From the NCBI GenBank assembly GCA_907165275.2, contig OU015653.1, positions 10,012,001-10,076,000 on the forward strand: DNA of 64,000 bases, written 5' to 3'. Positions within the stretch are counted from its first letter, which is position 1. Every line of letters starts with the position of its first letter. The notes under the pieces are model-generated. The model saw nothing but the letters and a program-made list of their open reading frames with translations, was not told where the DNA came from and did no database searches. Of this stretch, positions 59,845 through 64,000 are shown piece after piece. The DNA comes from Zygaena filipendulae. Taxonomy: Eukaryota; Arthropoda; Insecta; Lepidoptera; Zygaenidae. A program made the position numbers and the translations under genes.

Positions 59845-62800
59845 CTACTGCGTCTCAATGGTGTTGCTTAAATATACCTTATCTCCTATTTTAAATTCTA
59901 TGTACCTAGATTTCTTGTCATATAATCTTTTATTTGTTTCCTTTGAATCAATAATATTTTTTCTAGCTAGTTCACGCGATTTCCTTAATTTTAATAATAA
60001 ATCATCTACATAATTATCGTAAGAATACTTGAATTCTGTTTCTTTAGTAATTGAACTAGGTAAACATGCTTTGAAACCAAATATAAGTTCAAATGGGGTA
60101 TAACGTGTTGTACTATGCACGTTAGTATTGTATGAAAACATTGCGAAGTCTATCCAACGATCCCAATTATTTTGATCTTCGTTAACGTAATGTTTAAGAT
60201 AGTCTGCTAGTGTACTATGACTTCTTTCTAAAGCTCCATTGGACTGAGGGTGATACGCACTTGTATTAATTTTCTTCATTTTAAATAATTTCGATATTTC
60301 TTTTATTAAATTTGACATAAAATCTGCACCTTGGTCTGTGAGTACTACTTCGGGTATACCAAATTTACAAATAAAATTTCTGACAAAACAGTCAGCTATT
60401 GTTTCCGCATCGTGTTTAGGTAATGGATATGCTTGTGAAAATTTAGTTAGATCGTCTTGCAAAGTCAAGATATATTTATTACCATTTTCTGTTAAGGGCA
60501 ATGGACCTACAATGTCTAAACAAACTTTTTCAAACGCATTTGTTGCTGTAGTTGTTATTTCCATGGGTTGTTTAGTTTTCTTTCTATTTAATTTATTTTC
60601 TTGGCACGACTTACATTTTTTTATAAATTCAGCGATGTCTTGTTTCATGGTTTTCCAGTAGTAATTAGACTTAATTTTCTTATAAGTTTTATGAAATCCT
60701 GTATGACCTGAGATTGGGTTTGTGTGACACTCATCTAATATTTTTACGATATCTTCCTCTTTTGGAGTGACAACCGTATTGTGATAAACTTTAATTAATA
60801 TTTTAGTATCCTTAAATAAAAATCTCAGTATAGTTCTAATTTTATGCCATTTTAAGTTGAGCAATGGTTTTAAGTTTTCCAAACAAAATTCTGTGATATT
60901 TTCTTTTATTAATCGGTCTCTTAAATTCTTTAAAACATTAAAAATATCTTCATAAGAAACTTTTTCCCAATTATTAACCCTAGTAAACGCGAAAAATGTT
61001 AATTTATTATTACTTCCTCTAGATGCTAATATATCATATAACTTGGCGTTCCGTGCTTTTAATTCTGATATACTATTTTCATATAGTTTTAATTGTTCCT
61101 CGTTAATGGGATCTAAATCGCATGATGTAAAAATTACTTTGTTACAGTTAGATGGGGGAATACCTCTATGTTCTTCTAAGTTTTTAGTTAGAATCGGGCG
61201 TCTTTTAATTTCTTCTAAGAAGGATGAGTAACTTTCGTGTTTTCTTGTTAAAATATTTATTTTCACCATATCATTCTCCGGCATAATACGACTCAATGCA
61301 TCTGCGTTATTATTTAATTTTCCTTTTTTATATATTATCTTATAATCGTATTCTTCTAATAACAGTCTCCATCTGACCAATCTCGATCCTGGGTCTTTAA
61401 CGTTAAATAGCCATTCCAGTGGCTTATGGTCTGTGACAATCGTAAACTGTCGACCATATAAATAGGGTCTGAAATGTTTAACTGACCAAACTATTGCTAG
61501 CAATTCTTTTTCTGTTGTTGAGTAATTAACTTCCGCTTTGTTTAGTGTTCTACTCGCGTAGGCTATAGGGAGATCGGAATCTGTACAGTTCTGTGATAAA
61601 ACACTACCTACAGCGTAATTACTTGCATCAGTTGTTAGTATAAAAGGTTTGCTGAAATCCGGATATTGTAGAATGGGCTTTTGACATAATTTTAATTTTA
61701 ATGTTTCAAATGAATCTTGTTGTAAACTAGTCCAAATAAAAGGTATGTCTTTCTTAAGAAGCTTTGTTAAGGGTTGTGTTAATTTGCTAAAGTTTCCGAT
61801 AAATCTTCTATAGTAACCTGCCAAACCTAAGAAACTTTTAATATCTTTTTCATTTTTAGGTATAGGGAAATTCTTTACTGCTTCTATCTTTTTTGGGTCT
61901 GGTTCAACTCCATTTTGAGTGATTAAGTGTCCTAAATACATAACTTCTCTTTTTAAAAACTCGCACTTATCTGGTTGTAACTTTAATTTATTTTTCGATA
62001 GTCTTTCAAATATTTCTTTTAATTTATTATTGTGATCTTCTAATGAATTACCATAAACAACTATGTCATCTAAATAAACAAAACACTTTAAACCTTGTAA
62101 ACCTACTAAAACATTATTCATTAACCTTTGAAAGGTACTTGGAGCATTCTTAAGACCGAATGGCATTCGCGTAAATTCGTAGTGACCTAACGGTACACTA
62201 AACGCTGTTTTAGCTTGATCTCTCGGGTGCATTTTAATTTGATGAAATCCAGATGCTAGATCTAATGTAGTAAAATATTTACTATGTCCTAACTGATCTA
62301 AAATATCATTTATTTGGGGCAAGGGATAAACATCTCCTATACTGTTGTCATTTAATTTTCTAAAATCTATCACGAGTCTCCATTTCTTTTTACCAGACGC
62401 ATCTTCTTTTTTGGGGACAATCCATACTGGTGAGTTCCAGGGACTATTGGAAGGTTTAATAATGTTATCTTTTAATAATTTATTTACTTGGTCATGAACT
62501 TCTTCTTTTAGAGCTTCTGGGTATCTATACGATTTAGTGTTAATTGGACGTTCATTTTCAAGGGGTATCTCGTGCATGACAATATCTGTGGCGGTTAGAC
62601 TATCGCCTTCTAAATGGAAAATATGATTATATTCTTTACATAATTTTACTAATGATTCTTTTTCTTCTTTGTTTAAATGGTCAATTCTCAATGTTTGTTC
62701 TATTTTGTCTAAACGACTACTATCGTAATTACAATTATTATTTTGTTTATCAACTTTCATTATTCTACTGTCGCTTTGGTCTTTGTTAGTTATAGACTCT

Positions 62801-63693
62801 AAATGGACCTTAATTTTGTTTATTTTTATCATCTCATCAGTGGTGTTTAAACAAGCTGTTAACGCATAACTATTATTTACCTTGACAATGCTGGGACATA
62901 GATAACAACCTTTTGTTATCTCTATTTTCTCGGGAATTATTCCTTCATTTAAATCTTTATTTATTATATTAACTGATATTATTTTTTCACATCTTGGCTC
63001 AATATAAATAAACTCATTTTCAATATTATTATTCTCACACATATTTTTCATTATATTATTTTCATTTATTTTTTCAATTTCAGTATTCTCACTATTATTT
63101 CCATTTCTCATACTTCTGGGGTTATTTATTATGCTTTCAGTTTTCATATTATCGAATAAAATATCATCACAATATATCGCCTCATTATTATTACATTCTA
63201 AACTCGCAATTATATCATTATTCTTTTTTTCGTCTCTGTATATCATTTTTATAAGGGTACCTAATAATTCAATTTCTCCCTTTTGGAGATTAATAATAGC
63301 GTTCATCGTTTGGAGAAAGTCGCTACCAATTACTCCGTCGCTTTCGATAGGAAAGTTATCAGGTACTATCGAGACAGTATGAATAACCGTATTTGTTCCT
63401 ATTTGAAATGAAACGCAAGTATACCCCGTTGTCTCCGTTGGCGACGCATCTTTATCTATTCCTCGTAATTTAAAAATCTTATCTTTATACACTAATGAGT
63501 TTTCGTTTAACGCGCTTTCTTTAATTAATGTTATTTCTGCTCCTGTATCTATTAAAAATGTGCTTATGTTATCGTTAAATTGTTTGGACATTAATTCAAC
63601 ATAAAGAGATATTTTTGTGTTTACTATCATAATTCGGCCTCCATCACAAAAGTCCTTGGGGCGGCCTACTTCCTTGGACTGTTGGGGTTTAAA
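59845..63693 (-). CDS. gypsy Pol polyprotein (protease, RT, RNase H, integrase)
   Basis: Open from 63693, 1261 codons from the first ATG (63630). Numbering from that Met: aspartic protease DTG at 28-30 (FLIDTGAEITLI); linker of low-complexity Asn/Glu to about 300; RT from about 370 to 560 with WNSPVWIVPKK, LDLASGFHQIKMHP, MPFGLKNAPSTF and YLDD at 519-522; RNase H with TTDAS at 666-670 and TDHKPLEWL; integrase zinc finger H976, H980, C1006, C1009; integrase core D1039, D1099, E1135 (35 residues between the last two). All catalytic residues are present and no stop interrupts. Probably made as a Gag-Pol fusion by -1 frameshift rather than from its own ATG. Confidence 0.92.
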   Translation of the reverse strand, partial: FKPQQSKEVGRPKDFCDGGRIMIVNTKISLYVELMSKQFNDNISTFLIDTGAEITLIKESALNENSLVYKDKIFKLRGIDKDASPTETTGYTCVSFQIGTNTVIHTVSIVPDNFPIESDGVIGSDFLQTMNAIINLQKGEIELLGTLIKMIYRDEKKNNDIIASLECNNNEAIYCDDILFDNMKTESIINNPRSMRNGNNSENTEIEKINENNIMKNMCENNNIENEFIYIEPRCEKIISVNIINKDLNEGIIPEKIEITKGCYLCPSIVKVNNSYALTACLNTTDEMIKINKIKVHLESITNKDQSDSRIMKVDKQNNNCNYDSSRLDKIEQTLRIDHLNKEEKESLVKLCKEYNHIFHLEGDSLTATDIVMHEIPLENERPINTKSYRYPEALKEEVHDQVNKLLKDNIIKPSNSPWNSPVWIVPKKEDASGKKKWRLVIDFRKLNDNSIGDVYPLPQINDILDQLGHSKYFTTLDLASGFHQIKMHPRDQAKTAFSVPLGHYEFTRMPFGLKNAPSTFQRLMNNVLVGLQGLKCFVYLDDIVVYGNSLEDHNNKLKEIFERLSKNKLKLQPDKCEFLKREVMYLGHLITQNGVEPDPKKIEAVKNFPIPKNEKDIKSFLGLAGYYRRFIGNFSKLTQPLTKLLKKDIPFIWTSLQQDSFETLKLKLCQKPILQYPDFSKPFILTTDASNYAVGSVLSQNCTDSDLPIAYASRTLNKAEVNYSTTEKELLAIVWSVKHFRPYLYGRQFTIVTDHKPLEWLFNVKDPGSRLVRWRLLLEEYDYKIIYKKGKLNNNADALSRIMPENDMVKINILTRKHESYSSFLEEIKRRPILTKNLEEHRGIPPSNCNKVIFTSCDLDPINEEQLKLYENSISELKARNAKLYDILASRGSNNKLTFFAFTRVNNWEKVSYEDIFNVLKNLRDRLIKENITEFCLENLKPLLNLKWHKIRTILRFLFKDTKILIKVYHNTVVTPKEEDIVKILDECHTNPISGHTGFHKTYKKIKSNYYWKTMKQDIAEFIKKCKSCQENKLNRKKTKQPMEITTTATNAFEKVCLDIVGPLPLTENGNKYILTLQDDLTKFSQAYPLPKHDAETIADCFVRNFICKFGIPEVVLTDQGADFMSNLIKEISKLFKMKKINTSAYHPQSNGALERSHSTLADYLKHYVNEDQNNWDRWIDFAMFSYNTNVHSTTRYTPFELIFGFKACLPSSITKETEFKYSYDNYVDDLLLKLRKSRELARKNIIDSKETNKRLYDKKSRYIEFKIGDKVYLSNTIETQ

Positions 63694-64000
63694 TTACCGC
63701 TCATATTTTCTCTATTATTATGTGAGTTTGCATAATTATTTGGATTATTCTGCGAAGGTGAATTCGTATTATTATTATACATTCTATTATGAGTAAATCT
63801 ATTATTGCTGTTAGGGAATCGACTTCTATAATTATTATTGTTAGGTCTATAATTGCTTGCTGATGGACCATTATAATGATTAAATTGATTACTACGGCAA
63901 TCTCGGCTATAATGTCCTTTTTTGTTACATTTAAAACATGTAATAACGTTATTATTAGGTTGAATAACTCGAATATTTGGGTTAAATCTGCACTGAAAGG
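63666..64000 (-). CDS. gypsy Gag, C-terminal part
   Basis: Runs in from the right edge. Retroviral-type zinc knuckle CFKCNKKGHYSRDC (C-x2-C-x4-H-x4-C), then an Asn/Ser/Arg-rich tail, stop TAG at 63668-63666. Overlaps Pol by 28 nt in the -1 frame. Confidence 0.85.
   Translation of the reverse strand, partial: FQCRFNPNIRVIQPNNNVITCFKCNKKGHYSRDCRSNQFNHYNGPSASNYRPNNNNYRSRFPNSNNRFTHNRMYNNNTNSPSQNNPNNYANSHNNRENMSGNLNPNSPRK
63687..63693 (-). promoter_or_regulatory. -1 ribosomal frameshift heptamer TTTAAAC
   Basis: Minus strand, in gag phase T-TTA-AAC, the X-XXY-YYZ form. A TAA in the pol frame lies immediately upstream, and pol stays open from this site onward, so slippage exactly here would fuse Gag to Pol. 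Confidence 0.7.

Larger units (their letters stand above)
58953..64000 (-). mobile_element. Ty3/gypsy LTR retrotransposon, open at the right window edge
   Basis: Minus strand: gag 3' end (64000-63666), pol (63693-59845), a 250-bp spacer without env, polypurine tract AAAAGGGGAGGA (about 59581-59592) and an LTR from 59578 to about 58953. The 5' LTR, PBS and most of gag are beyond the window. An intact long pol frame argues for a recent copy. It inserted next to or within the rosa mariner. Confidence 0.85.

Overview
The window looks like a moth or butterfly (Lepidoptera) nuclear genome. It is AT-rich, its genes have GT-AG introns, and its repeats are typical of the order: Helitron-like repeats of the Lep1 type ending in CTAG, tRNA-derived SINEs, LINE 3' tails, maT and rosa type mariners, and Ty3/gypsy and DIRS retrotransposons. 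The decamer TAGGTACCTA recurs at least eight times. No bacterial, organellar or free viral DNA was seen. The species cannot be named from sequence alone.

Two host genes are supported, both on the minus strand and both members of the SLC16 (monocarboxylate transporter, MCT) family. They form a head-to-tail pair. MCT-A has seven coding exons between 42532 and 23457 (573 aa). MCT-B has nine coding exons between 12564 and 1634 (468 aa). I assembled both exon by exon; every junction keeps frame and both totals are multiples of three. Their first coding exons have the same length (117 nt, phase 0) and carry the family signature at residues 24-29, so they are tandem paralogs. MCT-A keeps the signatures, has a long alanine- and arginine-rich cytosolic loop and ends with a GC-AG intron. 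MCT-B has altered signatures and a short loop.

Mobile elements fill the rest. A structurally complete DIRS retrotransposon (25164-30697) lies in MCT-A intron 4, on the opposite strand. It has 152-bp identical inverted terminal repeats and an internal complementary region that matches both outer ends, but its RT/RNase H region is broken and a minisatellite occupies its 5' part. A LINE RT C-terminal fragment lies beside it. The 10.9 kb between the genes and the 15 kb upstream of MCT-A hold MITEs, foldback elements, SINEs, LINE tails, a broken maT mariner (about 47.68-48.79 kb), a pogo-like MITE (51629-52162) and a Jockey-like endonuclease fragment (about 53.85-54.7 kb).

From about 57.9 kb onward the window holds a broken rosa (DD41D) mariner on the minus strand. 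At its N-terminal side it abuts a Ty3/gypsy element, also on the minus strand, that runs off the right edge. The gypsy gag ends in a CCHC knuckle and overlaps pol across a TTTAAAC heptamer, the classic -1 frameshift signal. Pol is intact (protease, RT, RNase H, integrase), with a polypurine tract and LTR behind it and no env.
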